Assembly: GCA_019637795.1 (NCBI GenBank)
Contig: JAHBUY010000006.1
Location: 1-64,000 of the forward strand
Source: a bacterium
Lineage (GTDB): Bacteria > Desulfobacterota > Binatia > HRBIN30 > CADEER01
Direction: 5' to 3'
Length of the DNA: 64,000 nt
Shown here: positions 33,499 to 42,439 of the stretch, in pieces
Position numbering within the stretch: position 1 is the first letter of the stretch
Layout: every line of letters starts with the position of its first letter
Program-made: the position numbers and the translations under genes
Notes under the pieces: generated by a model
Databases searched by the model: none
Seen by the model: the letters and a program-made list of their open reading frames with translations, nothing else
What the model was told of the DNA's origin: nothing

Positions 33499-33626
33499 GG
33501 CGCGCAGGGTGCCACGCGACCGGTGGGCCGGCCACCGGAAAACCCTTTCGCGCCGGCGCCGCGCGGCTTCCACTTGCGCCGGCGGATGGCTAGTGTGGCG
33601 CATTGTCGCAGGGTCGGGGGGATGCC

Positions 33627-36278
33627 GTGACGAGACGATCGACGATGAGCGTGCGGGGGATCATGGCGCTGGCGGGGGTGCTCTGCCTCGCCGCGGACGG
33701 TGCGTACGGCCACGGGGCGCCGGCCGACCTCGGCGTGTGGGGCGGGTTCAACCCGCAGGTGGCGCGCTGCCAGCGCAGCATCGCGCGCGCCGCCGCGCTG
33801 TGCGCCGGCCGCACGCTGCAGGCGCGCACGACGTGCAACGCGGCCGAGCTCCAGGGCGCGCCGTGCGACAACGCCGCCCTCGACGCCGCCATCCAGGCGG
33901 CGCGGGCGCGCGCCCGCGACATCGTCGCCCGCGACTGCGACACCGTGCAGCTCACGACGCTCCGCTACGTCGACCTCGGCGACGCGCAGGCCGACGTCAT
34001 CAACGTCTGCCGCCAGCTCGACATCGCGGCGAGCAGCGCCGCCTTCGCCCCGGCCTCGTTCGGCGGCGCGATCACGGCCATGGCCGGCGACGACCAGCGC
34101 TGCGTCGCCGCCACGGCGCGCGCCGGCAACGCGCTGCTGCGCTACGCGATGCGCGCCCGCCAGCGGGCGCTCGACGGCATCGCCGCCACCGTGCTGCCGG
34201 CGGAGGCGAAGACCGCCCTGATCGCGCGCAGCGCCGACGCCATCGGCCGCGCCCAGGCGCTGCTGCAATCGCGCCTCGCCGCCGCCTGCCGCGGCGGCAC
34301 CTTCCGCTCGCTGTACAACCAGGAGATCCCCACCCTGCTCGGCCGCATCGCCGGCCGCGCCGACTGCCTGGCGCAGTCGGTCTACGTGCAGAACGCGGTG
34401 AGCTGCCCGCCGGCGCAGTGCGGCGACGGCATGCAGGTGGTGCCCGACGAGGAATGCGACGACGGCAACGACTACGACGGCGACGGCTGCCGCTCCGACT
34501 GCACGCGCAGCGAGTGCGACGTCTTCCCGACCACCTTCGACCTGATCCAGAAGGCGATCTTCGACAACCACGGATGCAACGACGACGCCTGCCACGGCAG
34601 CGCCCGCTCGGGCGGGCTCGATCTGCGGGCGGGAAATTCGTACGCCAGCCTGGTCGACGTCGCCGCCGGCTCGGTCGAGGGCATGAAGCGGATCGATCCC
34701 GGCAGCAAGGACACCAGCCTGCTGTGGATCAACCTCGCCGCCCGCACCCTGCCGAACCAGGTCAAGGCGCCGCTGCGCGGCATGCCGATCGGCGGCGCGG
34801 CGCTCTCCGAGGACGAGCTCGAGGCGCTCGGCATCTGGATCGAGAGCGGCGGCGCGGCGCGCGACGCCAACCTGCCGCGCGCCGCCAGCCTGCTCGCCGC
34901 CTGCGTCCCCGAGCCCAAGCCGGTGAAGATCGATCCCCTGCCGCCGCCGGCGCCGGGCACCGGCGTGCAGCTCCACATGCCCGTCTACACGCTGAACGCA
35001 AAGAGCGAGACGGAGGTCTGCTTCACCAGCTACTACGACTTCAGCGGCCAGATCCCGGCCAACCTGCTCAGCGCCGACGGCAAGCGGTTCCGCTACAAGA
35101 GCGTCGAGATCCGCCAGGACCCGCTCAGCCACCACCTGATCGTCGACGCCTACAAGGGCGCCGCGCCGCCCACCGACCCGGCCTGGGGCGCGTACAAGTG
35201 CCGCGGCGGCGACCTGGACGGCATGGGGTGCGATCCGCTCGAGCTCGGCGTCTGCGGCAGCGGCGACTGCGCCACCGATCCCGACCCGACCACCATCGCC
35301 TGCATCGGCTTCGGCCCGGTCGAGGGCTTCGGCACGCTCGGCAGCGGCGGCTTCGCCTTCGCCCAGGAGACGACCGCCCACTTCCGCTTCCCGGCCTCGG
35401 TCTACGACGAGCTGCCGGTGAAGGGGAACATCCTGTGGAACTCGCACGCCTTCAACCTGACGCGGCAGAGCGGCACGCTCGAGGCATGGGTCAACATCTA
35501 CTTCCCGCAGGACGACGAGCAGGACGACCGGCAGCAGCAGATCTTCGACATCAGCCGCATCTTCTGGAACGAGAACTTCCCCCCCTTTCCGCAGGTCCAG
35601 TTGCCGCCGTTCGCCGCCCAGGAGTACTGCAACCTGCACACCTTCGGCGCCACGGGCGGCATGTTCGGCGGCTCGGTGCTGCAGCCCGACGAGACCGCGC
35701 ACGTCTTCGAGCTGAGCGGCCACATGCACCGCCACGGCAAGCGCTTCCAGATCTACCGCGGCGCCTTCACCTGCGCCGGCGGCAGCCGCGCCGGGCGCGC
35801 CTGCAACCCGGCGGCGCCGGAGATGTGCCCGGCGTCGGCCTGTCTCGATCCCACCGGGCGCAATCCGCAGCAGTCGCTGCTCTACACCAACTTCGTCTAC
35901 AACGACCCGGTGGTGCTGCGCTTCGATCCGCCGCTGCTGCTCGACGGCGCGGCGCCGCTCGCCGACCGCACCTTCACCTACTGCGGCTACTACGACAACG
36001 GGGCGGTCGATCCGACCTTCGTGAAGCGGCGCTCCACCTCGCCGCCGGCCGGCGTCATCTTCGGCTTCCCGCTCGGCGGTCCCTGCGCCCAGACCGCCAC
36101 CGTGTGCATCGGCGGCCCGCGCCACGGCCAGTCGTGCAACGGCGTCGACGCGCTGTGCGAGAGCAGCCCGGGCGCCGGCGACGGCGACTGCGATGGCTGC
36201 CCGCTCACCGGCGGCTTCCGCACCGAGGACGAGATGTTCATCCTCTTCGGCAACTACTGGGTGACCAAGACGCCGTGA
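33627..36278 (+). CDS. Large secreted copper type II monooxygenase-like protein with Cys-rich repeat
   Basis: This protein of about 883 residues is exported by a signal peptide near residues 8-28. The N-terminal 230 residues are helical and unrecognised. A Cys-rich CGDGMQVVPDEECDDGND repeat (DUF4215 / 'Myxococcus Cys-rich') follows. A variant haem-like C317-x4-C322-H323 site with GSKDTSLLW resembles planctomycete-type cytochrome domains. The C-terminal half looks like PHM/DBH two-domain copper monooxygenases: H502-H503 in LSHHLIV, H607 in NSHAFNL, H699-M-H701-R-H703. The reaction is unknown, and oxidation of a hydrophobic substrate is a reasonable guess. The GTG start at 33627 is chosen for its GGGGGG ribosome site. 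Confidence 0.72.
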   Translation: MTRRSTMSVRGIMALAGVLCLAADGAYGHGAPADLGVWGGFNPQVARCQRSIARAAALCAGRTLQARTTCNAAELQGAPCDNAALDAAIQAARARARDIVARDCDTVQLTTLRYVDLGDAQADVINVCRQLDIAASSAAFAPASFGGAITAMAGDDQRCVAATARAGNALLRYAMRARQRALDGIAATVLPAEAKTALIARSADAIGRAQALLQSRLAAACRGGTFRSLYNQEIPTLLGRIAGRADCLAQSVYVQNAVSCPPAQCGDGMQVVPDEECDDGNDYDGDGCRSDCTRSECDVFPTTFDLIQKAIFDNHGCNDDACHGSARSGGLDLRAGNSYASLVDVAAGSVEGMKRIDPGSKDTSLLWINLAARTLPNQVKAPLRGMPIGGAALSEDELEALGIWIESGGAARDANLPRAASLLAACVPEPKPVKIDPLPPPAPGTGVQLHMPVYTLNAKSETEVCFTSYYDFSGQIPANLLSADGKRFRYKSVEIRQDPLSHHLIVDAYKGAAPPTDPAWGAYKCRGGDLDGMGCDPLELGVCGSGDCATDPDPTTIACIGFGPVEGFGTLGSGGFAFAQETTAHFRFPASVYDELPVKGNILWNSHAFNLTRQSGTLEAWVNIYFPQDDEQDDRQQQIFDISRIFWNENFPPFPQVQLPPFAAQEYCNLHTFGATGGMFGGSVLQPDETAHVFELSGHMHRHGKRFQIYRGAFTCAGGSRAGRACNPAAPEMCPASACLDPTGRNPQQSLLYTNFVYNDPVVLRFDPPLLLDGAAPLADRTFTYCGYYDNGAVDPTFVKRRSTSPPAGVIFGFPLGGPCAQTATVCIGGPRHGQSCNGVDALCESSPGAGDGDCDGCPLTGGFRTEDEMFILFGNYWVTKTP

Positions 36279-36303
36279 ACGCTCCGCCGGCCGGGGATTC
36301 GAC

Positions 36304-36981
36304 GTGACGCGCGCGGTCCTGTTCGACCTCGGCAATACGCTGCACCACCTCGACCACGGCTGGATCGCCGCCTGCCTCAGCGCCCATGGGCACCCGACCA
36401 CGGGGCGCCAGGTGCACGCGGCGGAGTATCAGGGCAAGGCCGCGATCGACGCCCGCTTCCGCGCCCGCGCCGATCCGGGCAGCGATGCGAGCCGCCAGAC
36501 CGACTACGTCGGCATCATCCTCGACGCCCTCGGCGTCCCACCCGCCCGGCGGCCGGCGATCGCCGCGGCGCTGCACGCCGAGAACCAGCGCGCCTCCCTG
36601 TGGCGGGTGATGCACGACGACACCCCGGCGGTGCTGGCGGCGCTGCGCGACCGCGGCCTGCGCCTGGCCGTGGTGTCGAACGCCGACGGCCGCGTCGCCG
36701 CGGCGCTCGCCGCCTCCGGCATCGATCGCCACTTCGCGGCGATCGTCGACTCGCACGTGGTCGGCGTCGAGAAGCCCGATCCGCGCATCTTCCACCTCGC
36801 CCTCGCGGCCTGCGACGTCGATCCCTCGGAAGCCCTCTTCGTCGGCGACATCTACGAGATCGACGTCGTCGGCGCCCGCAACGCCGGCATGGAGGCGGTG
36901 CTGATCGACCAGCTCTCGCTGTACGGCGAGGTCGACTGCCGCCGCATCGCCCACCTGCGCGAGCTGCTCGCGCTGGTGTGA
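36304..36981 (+). CDS. HAD-superfamily hydrolase
   Basis: This 225-residue protein starts with GTG. Motif I is F-D-L-G-N-T-L, in which the second Asp of DxDxT is replaced by Asn. Motif II is V-V-S-N-A-D, motif III is K in VGVEKPDPRIFH, and motif IV is F-V-G-D-I-Y-E-I-D. The layout is that of a phosphatase or haloacid-dehalogenase-like enzyme. With Asn at the acid/base position phosphatase activity may be low. It lies 25 bases after the copper protein gene and may be in its operon. Substrate unknown. Confidence 0.85.
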   Translation: MTRAVLFDLGNTLHHLDHGWIAACLSAHGHPTTGRQVHAAEYQGKAAIDARFRARADPGSDASRQTDYVGIILDALGVPPARRPAIAAALHAENQRASLWRVMHDDTPAVLAALRDRGLRLAVVSNADGRVAAALAASGIDRHFAAIVDSHVVGVEKPDPRIFHLALAACDVDPSEALFVGDIYEIDVVGARNAGMEAVLIDQLSLYGEVDCRRIAHLRELLALV

Positions 36982-37090
36982 CGCCCCCGCGGGCCACCGG
37001 ATCGCCTGCCCCGCCGCGCCGCTCCGCGATGGAGGCCCGCGCCGCGGCCCATGGTTGACCCATGCGCCTGACGGTTGGTAGCGCACTCGC

Positions 37091-38302
37091 ATGACGACAG
37101 TTCCGCAGGGCGCGCTCGCCGGGGTGCGCGTGATCGACATGTCGCACCAGGCCGCCGGCCCCTGGTGCACCACGCTGCTCGGCGACATGGGCGCCGACGT
37201 GATCAAGGTCGAGAAGGCCGGCCGCGGCGATTCGATCCGCCACGCCGACCGCTCGGGCAAGCTGCCGCCGCACATCGGCGGCCCCAACTTCCAGGGCCTC
37301 AACCGCAACAAGCGCGGCATCTGCGTCGACATCGGCGAGGCCGCCGGCGTCGAGCTCATCCGCCGTCTGGTGCGGGACGCCGACGTCTTCGTCGAGAACT
37401 TCCGCCCCGGCGTCATGGACCGCAAGGGCCTCGGCTTCGAGGATCTGAAGCGCATCAATCCGCGCCTGGTCTACTGTTCGATCACCGCCTTCGGCGAGAC
37501 CGGCCCGATGGCGCAGAAGCCCGGCATGGACCTCATCCTGCAGGCCACCGGCGGCATCATGGCGCACACCGGCGAGGAGGGCGGGCCGCCGATCAAGTCG
37601 GCGCCGCCGGTCGCCGATCTCAACACCGGCATCTACGCCGCCTACGCCATCCTCGGCGCCCTGTTCGCGCGCCAGCGCACCGGCGAGGGCCAGCGGGTCC
37701 ACGTGGCGATGCTCGACGCGGTGTTGTCGCTGTTCGCCGACAACGCGGTGAACGTGCTGATGGAGGGCACGCACTTCGGCCGCTTCGGCAGCGGGCATCC
37801 CGATCTCGTGCCCTACCAGGCCTTCCCCGCCAGCGACGGCTACTTCATCGTCGCCTGCCTCACCAACGCCTTCTTCAAGCGCGTCTGCGTGGCGCTCGGC
37901 CGCGAGGACTGGCTCAACGACCCGCAGATGGCCACCAACCCGGCCCGCGTCGCGCGCCGCGCCGAGGTGGTGGAGACGCTGAGCGCGATCTTCCGCCAGA
38001 ACACCTGCCAGCACTGGATCGACCTCATGGAGCAGCACGACGTCCCGAGCTGCAAGGTCATGGCGCTGCACGAGATCCTCGCCGATCCGCAGATCGCCGC
38101 CAACGGCCTCATCCACCGCTTCGACGATCCGACGCGCGGCCCCATCACCACGCTGGGGCCGCCGGTGCGCATGTCGGGCACCCCGACCCAGCACACCCGC
38201 GTCGCCCCGATGCTCGGCGAGCACACGGCCGAGGTGCTGCGCGAGCTCGGCCTCGACGACGGCGAGATCGCGGCGCTGCGCGCGGGCAACGTGATCAACT
38301 GA
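37091..38302 (+). CDS. Class III (CaiB/BaiF-type) acyl-CoA transferase
   Basis: This 403-residue member of the formyl-CoA transferase family has LAGVRVIDMSHQAAGPWCTTLLGDMGADVIKVE at the N-terminus, N-R-N-K-R, V-F-V-E-N-F-R-P-G, and the catalytic D147 in K-P-G-M-D. It moves CoA between carboxylic acids. The acids cannot be named from sequence; alkyl-succinate, carnitine, bile-acid or formyl/oxalyl types share this scaffold. It is a single gene closed by the strong hairpin at 38303-38344. Confidence 0.9.
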   Translation: MTTVPQGALAGVRVIDMSHQAAGPWCTTLLGDMGADVIKVEKAGRGDSIRHADRSGKLPPHIGGPNFQGLNRNKRGICVDIGEAAGVELIRRLVRDADVFVENFRPGVMDRKGLGFEDLKRINPRLVYCSITAFGETGPMAQKPGMDLILQATGGIMAHTGEEGGPPIKSAPPVADLNTGIYAAYAILGALFARQRTGEGQRVHVAMLDAVLSLFADNAVNVLMEGTHFGRFGSGHPDLVPYQAFPASDGYFIVACLTNAFFKRVCVALGREDWLNDPQMATNPARVARRAEVVETLSAIFRQNTCQHWIDLMEQHDVPSCKVMALHEILADPQIAANGLIHRFDDPTRGPITTLGPPVRMSGTPTQHTRVAPMLGEHTAEVLRELGLDDGEIAALRAGNVIN

Positions 38303-38344
38303 GCGCGCGGGAGGGCACCCCCGGCGGGGCGCCCTCCCGCGCGC
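38303..38344. terminator. Bidirectional terminator hairpin
   Basis: A perfect 14-bp stem GCGCGCGGGAGGGC / GCCCTCCCGCGCGC has a 14-base loop. It starts directly at the stop of the CoA transferase gene and lies 14 bases before the end of the convergent beta-propeller gene. Confidence 0.75.
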
Positions 38345-38357
38345 GACGGCTCGTCGC

Positions 38358-40226
38358 CTACGGCGTCTTCGCCTTGAAGGTGCTCCCGCTGCTGGTCACC
38401 ACGTTGCCGGCGGAGAAGCTGGCGGCGACGCAGAAGCCCGAAGCGGTGTTCACGAGTTGCGCGTCGACCGGGAAGGCGAGCGAGCCGAGGGGCGGGTCGG
38501 GGAGGTTGTTGCCCTTCCCCTTCAGCACCACCTTGGCCTTGCCGCCGCTGCCGCTCTTCACCAGCGCCTTGAGGATGCCGCCGGGCGAGCCGGCGGGATC
38601 GCTGTACTTGTAGCCCTTCCCGCCCCCCGTCCACCTGGCCCCCGCCGGCAGCGCGGCGGAGGCCATCAGCGCGCCGCCGGTGTACAGGCAGAGCGCGTAG
38701 TCGGCCGACGCGGTCGGATCGGCGAGCTGCGCCGGGGTGATCGCCCCGCCCTTGATCCACTTCCACAGCAGCTTGTCCTTGCCGCCGCCGTTCTGCTTGA
38801 GGAGCAGCAGCGACTGCGGCGCGGCGACGCAGCCGCCGCGCGGCGCGTCGTCGTACACGCAGCCGAGGGCGTCATCGCAACTGTCGGCCGTGCACCCATC
38901 GCCGTCGTCGCAGTCGAGCGGCGTGCCCGGCAGGCAGGCGCCGGCGCCGTCGCACGTCTCGTCGCCGTCGCACAGGGTCGCATCGGCGCAGGAGCTGCCG
39001 TTCGCCTCGAAGCTGCAGGTGGCGGAACAGCAATCGCCGCCCACCGCGTTGCCGTCGTCGCACTGCTCGCCGAGCTCGACCATGCCGTCGCCGCACACCG
39101 CGCCCGAGGCGAAGACGATCCCGGTCGCCGCCGAGGTGACGCCGCGCGCGAACGGCGAGCCGGTGACCGACGTCAGCGCGCCGCTGACGCCGTTGATGCG
39201 GTAGACGCTGACGCTGTTGGCGGCGACGTTGAAGAAGCCGTTGGCGACGAACACGTAGCCGAAGGCGCTGGCGACCCCGCCCGGCGACACCGCGTCGGTG
39301 GTGAAGGGCGAGCCGGCCACCGGCGCCGGCACGCCGCTCACCGGGTTGACGGCGTAGACGCCGAGCCGGTTGGTGGCGTAGTTGGCGCCGATCAGGAACT
39401 CGCCGCCGGCGGTCATCGCCAGATCCGAGGCGGCGGTGGCGAACGGCGAGCCCGCCATCGGGGTCAGGGCGCCGCCGCCGCCGACGGCGTAGCCGCTGAT
39501 CGAGGCGCCGAGGTTGGCGACGTAGTAGAAGGCGCCGTTGGGGCTGAGGACCGCGCCGTGCTCCATGGCGACGGCGGCGAACGGCGAGCCGGCGACCGGC
39601 GTGAGCGCGCCGCTGCCGTCGATGTCGAAGACGCCGATGTTGGCGGAGTTGTCCTGGCTGACGAACAGGCGGCTGCCGGCGGCGTCGATCTCGAGGTCGA
39701 ACGGACTGAGCGAGCCGATCGGCAGCACGTACGGGCCCGCCGCGTTGACGGTCATCGCGCCGGTCGCCGGATTGACGTCGAAGATGGTGATGGTGTTGGC
39801 GCAGAAATCGGCGACGTAGAGATGCTGGGCGTCGGGCGTGCACGCCAGGCCGGTGGGACAGGCGCCGGTCGGATACGGCGAGCCGGCGGCCGGCGTCAGC
39901 ACGCCGGTGCCGCCGGCGAGCGTGAACACCGAGACCGTGTTGCCGCCGCCGTTGCTGGCGAACAGCAGGTTGCGACAGACGGCGATGCTGTCGATGTCGG
40001 CGTTGAATCCGCCGACGCCGCCGGTGGCGAAGGGCGAGCCGGCGAGCGGCGTCAGGGCGCCGCTGCCGAGGTTCACCGCGTAGCCACTGACCGAGTTCAC
40101 CGTTGCGTTGTTGTTGACGTAGAGAAACTGCGCGCCCGCCGGAGCGGCGAGCACCACGCCGATGGCGGCCCAGCCGAGGCACAGGCAACGCGCCGCGCGG
40201 CGGCGCGGCGGACGGTCTCCGATCAT
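38358..40226 (-). CDS. Secreted beta-propeller protein with Cys-rich repeat and C-terminal module
   Basis: This 622-residue protein has a signal peptide ending A-P-A-G-A-Q. Residues about 30-350 are repeated blades with G-A-L-T-P-x-A-G-S-P-F about every 45 residues, as in the lactonase / YncE-like seven-bladed propellers. Next come a DUF4215-type repeat (CGDGMVELGEQCDDGN) and a Cys-rich linker. A final 130-residue module (KDKLLWKWIKGG, Y-x-L-C-L-Y, KGYKYSDP, G-K-A-K-V-V-L-K-G-K-G, F-K-A-K-T-P) I associate with many secreted Binatota-like proteins. It is likely extracellular. Enzymatic activity is not implied. The start at 40226 has GGAGGGGG before it. Confidence 0.82.
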   Translation of the reverse strand: MIGDRPPRRRAARCLCLGWAAIGVVLAAPAGAQFLYVNNNATVNSVSGYAVNLGSGALTPLAGSPFATGGVGGFNADIDSIAVCRNLLFASNGGGNTVSVFTLAGGTGVLTPAAGSPYPTGACPTGLACTPDAQHLYVADFCANTITIFDVNPATGAMTVNAAGPYVLPIGSLSPFDLEIDAAGSRLFVSQDNSANIGVFDIDGSGALTPVAGSPFAAVAMEHGAVLSPNGAFYYVANLGASISGYAVGGGGALTPMAGSPFATAASDLAMTAGGEFLIGANYATNRLGVYAVNPVSGVPAPVAGSPFTTDAVSPGGVASAFGYVFVANGFFNVAANSVSVYRINGVSGALTSVTGSPFARGVTSAATGIVFASGAVCGDGMVELGEQCDDGNAVGGDCCSATCSFEANGSSCADATLCDGDETCDGAGACLPGTPLDCDDGDGCTADSCDDALGCVYDDAPRGGCVAAPQSLLLLKQNGGGKDKLLWKWIKGGAITPAQLADPTASADYALCLYTGGALMASAALPAGARWTGGGKGYKYSDPAGSPGGILKALVKSGSGGKAKVVLKGKGNNLPDPPLGSLAFPVDAQLVNTASGFCVAASFSAGNVVTSSGSTFKAKTP

Positions 40227-40327
40227 TCGCTGGTCCCCCTCCCCGCCCTTCTTAGTCCGCCGCGCCCCCATTTCGGAAGCGGCGGATGTCGCGCCGGGCA
40301 CCGAGCCGGGGCGCGCGGTGCCGCCTC

Positions 40328-40747
40328 CTACGCCTCGGTGAGGAGCCCCTTGCCGGGGACGTGGTTGATCTCCAGCCGGATGCCGTCGGGGTCCTCGAAC
40401 AGCACCGAGTAGTAACCCGGGGCCCAGGCGCCCTCCTCGGGCGGGTGGACGATGGTGGCGCCGCGTTCGCGCAGGAAGGCGTGCGCGGCGTCGACGTCGG
40501 CGCGTTCGCGGGCGCGGAAGCAGACGTGGTGCAGGCCGACCCGCTGTTGCACGAAGCGCTCGCCGCGCCGCTCCGGCGCCGCCGGCTGGATGCCCACGGC
40601 GGTGCGGCCGCCGACGCAGTACAGCAGCCCGTCGAACTTCATCACCGTCTGCAGGCCGAGGAAGTGGAGCAGCGGCTCGTAGAACGCGACGGCGGCGTCG
40701 AAGCTCGACACCGTCAGGAAGATGTGGGCGACGCCGTTGATCTCCAT
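40328..40747 (-). CDS. VOC-family (glyoxalase/dioxygenase-fold) protein
   Basis: This 139-residue, single-domain VOC protein has V-A-H-I-F-L-T-V at strand 1, L-H-H-V-C-F at the second metal-ligand position, and F-E-D-P-D-G-I-R-L-E-I for the last strand with its Glu ligand. It may be a lyase, epimerase (methylmalonyl-CoA epimerase-like) or binding protein. It has an excellent GGAGGGAG ribosome site and starts 23 bases after the acyl-CoA ligase, so a role in the same acyl-CoA route is likely. Confidence 0.87.
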   Translation of the reverse strand: MEINGVAHIFLTVSSFDAAVAFYEPLLHFLGLQTVMKFDGLLYCVGGRTAVGIQPAAPERRGERFVQQRVGLHHVCFRARERADVDAAHAFLRERGATIVHPPEEGAWAPGYYSVLFEDPDGIRLEINHVPGKGLLTEA

Positions 40748-40770
40748 GCTCCCTCCAATGCGCCCGGCCG

Positions 40771-42309
40771 TCACGCCGGCGGCCGGGCGTAGCGCTCGAT
40801 CAGCTCGCGCTTGCGCACCTTGCCCTGCGGCTCGCGCGGCAGGCTGGCGACCAGCTCGACGCGGCGCGGACACTTGTAGTGCGACAGATCGCGGCGGCAG
40901 AAGGCGATCAGGTCCTCGGCGGTCGCGGTGGCGCCGGACCGCAGCTCGACCACCGCCAGCACCGACTTGCCGAGGTCGGGATCGGGGACGCCGATCACCG
41001 CCACATCGGCGACCGCGGGATGGGCGGCGAGCACGCCCTCCACCTCGGCCGGGTAGACGTTGGCGCCGCCGCTGATCACCAGGTCGGTGCGGCGATCGGC
41101 GATGAAGAGGTAGCCGTCGTCGTCGAGCCACCCGAGGTCGCCGGCGGTGAACATGCCGTCGCGGAATGCCGCCCGCGTCTGCTCCGCGGCGCCGCGGTAG
41201 CGGAACTGCATGCCCGGCGCGCGCACGTAGATGAGGCCGACCTCGCCGCGCGGCAGCGGTCGGCCGGCGTCGTCGAGGATGTGGATCTCGTGCCCCGGCC
41301 AGGGGGTGCCGACGCTGCCCGGCTTGCGCAGCCACTCCTCGGCGGTGATGCGGGTGAACCCGCCCTCCGAGGCGCCGTAGAATTCCGTCACCGTGCCGGG
41401 CGGGAAGACCTCCAGGATGCCGCGCTTCACCGCCGCCGGACAGGGCGCCGCGGAGTGCATGATCAGCCGCACCGAGGACAGGTCGTGGCGCGCCCGTTCC
41501 GCCGCCGCGAGCTGCAGAATGCGGCTGAAGTGGGTCGGCACCATGAAGGCGTTGGTGACCCGGTGGCAGGCGATCAGCTCGAGCGCCGCGGCGGCATCGA
41601 AGTGCGGCATGATCACCACCGTGCCGCCGATCAGCAGGTGCACCTGCGCGTAGCTCGCCGGCCCGGTGTGGTAGCAGGGGCCGGCGACGAGGGTGACATC
41701 GCCCGGGCCGAGGCCCCACATGCGGGCCATGCCGAACAGGGCCAGGTGCGCCGTCGCCGGATCGGCGGCGCGCTCGATGCCCTTCGGCCGGCCGGTGGTG
41801 CCGGAGGTGTAGATCATGGTGTTGAAGCCGCCGCCGACGAAGGCATCGGCGAGCGGCGCCTCGTCCTGCGCCGCCAGCACCGCTTCGTACGGCCGGCCGC
41901 GTTCGGCGGCGCCCACCACCCAGCGATGCGCGTCCGGCCAGTCGATCTCCGCCGCGGCGCGGTCGACCTCGGGGGCGAGCGCCGCGGCGGCGAGCAGGAC
42001 CTTGGCACCGGAGTCGGCGAGCATGTAGGCGATCTCCGGCCCCTTGAGGCGATAGCCGATCGGCACCAACTGGGCGCCGAGCAGGCCGACCGCGTTCAGC
42101 AGCTCGAACCACTCGCAGCCGTTCGGCAGCGCCGCGCCGACCGCGTCGCCGACCCCGACGCCGGCGGCGCGCAACGCCCGCGCCAGCCGGTTCACCCGCC
42201 CCGCCAGCTCGCCGTACGTGCGGCGCTCGTCGCCGGCGATCAGCGCCACCGCCTGCGGCCGCGCGCGCGCGTGGTACGCCAGGCCGAGCGCGTCGACGGA
42301 CAGCGACAT
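40771..42309 (-). CDS. AMP-dependent acyl-CoA synthetase
   Basis: This 512-residue ANL-family ligase has the P-loop-like motif YTSGTTGRPKG, Y-G-A-S-E-G-G as motif A5, G-D-L-G-W-L-D-D-D-G-Y as A7, and G-K-V-R-K-R near the C-terminus with the catalytic Lys of A10. It activates a carboxylic acid to an acyl-CoA through an acyl-adenylate. The substrate is probably medium/long-chain or aromatic and is not deducible. Two-gene operon with the VOC protein. Confidence 0.93.
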   Translation of the reverse strand: MSLSVDALGLAYHARARPQAVALIAGDERRTYGELAGRVNRLARALRAAGVGVGDAVGAALPNGCEWFELLNAVGLLGAQLVPIGYRLKGPEIAYMLADSGAKVLLAAAALAPEVDRAAAEIDWPDAHRWVVGAAERGRPYEAVLAAQDEAPLADAFVGGGFNTMIYTSGTTGRPKGIERAADPATAHLALFGMARMWGLGPGDVTLVAGPCYHTGPASYAQVHLLIGGTVVIMPHFDAAAALELIACHRVTNAFMVPTHFSRILQLAAAERARHDLSSVRLIMHSAAPCPAAVKRGILEVFPPGTVTEFYGASEGGFTRITAEEWLRKPGSVGTPWPGHEIHILDDAGRPLPRGEVGLIYVRAPGMQFRYRGAAEQTRAAFRDGMFTAGDLGWLDDDGYLFIADRRTDLVISGGANVYPAEVEGVLAAHPAVADVAVIGVPDPDLGKSVLAVVELRSGATATAEDLIAFCRRDLSHYKCPRRVELVASLPREPQGKVRKRELIERYARPPA

Positions 42310-42439
42310 GCGGCGCTTCTACGCAGGGACCACCCGCCTGTCGAGGACCCGCGACACGGCCGCGCCGGCGCGGCGCGGACCGTCCCCCCTGTTCGCGGGC
42401 CGCGCGGTGTGAGATGCACGGCCTGGCGAGGAGGTGGCG

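Noticed and set aside
33474..36401. Long minus-strand open frame opposite the copper protein gene
   Set aside because: Shadow frame with repetitive Ala/Val/Arg/Glu composition and no motif; it also crosses real gene ends on both sides.
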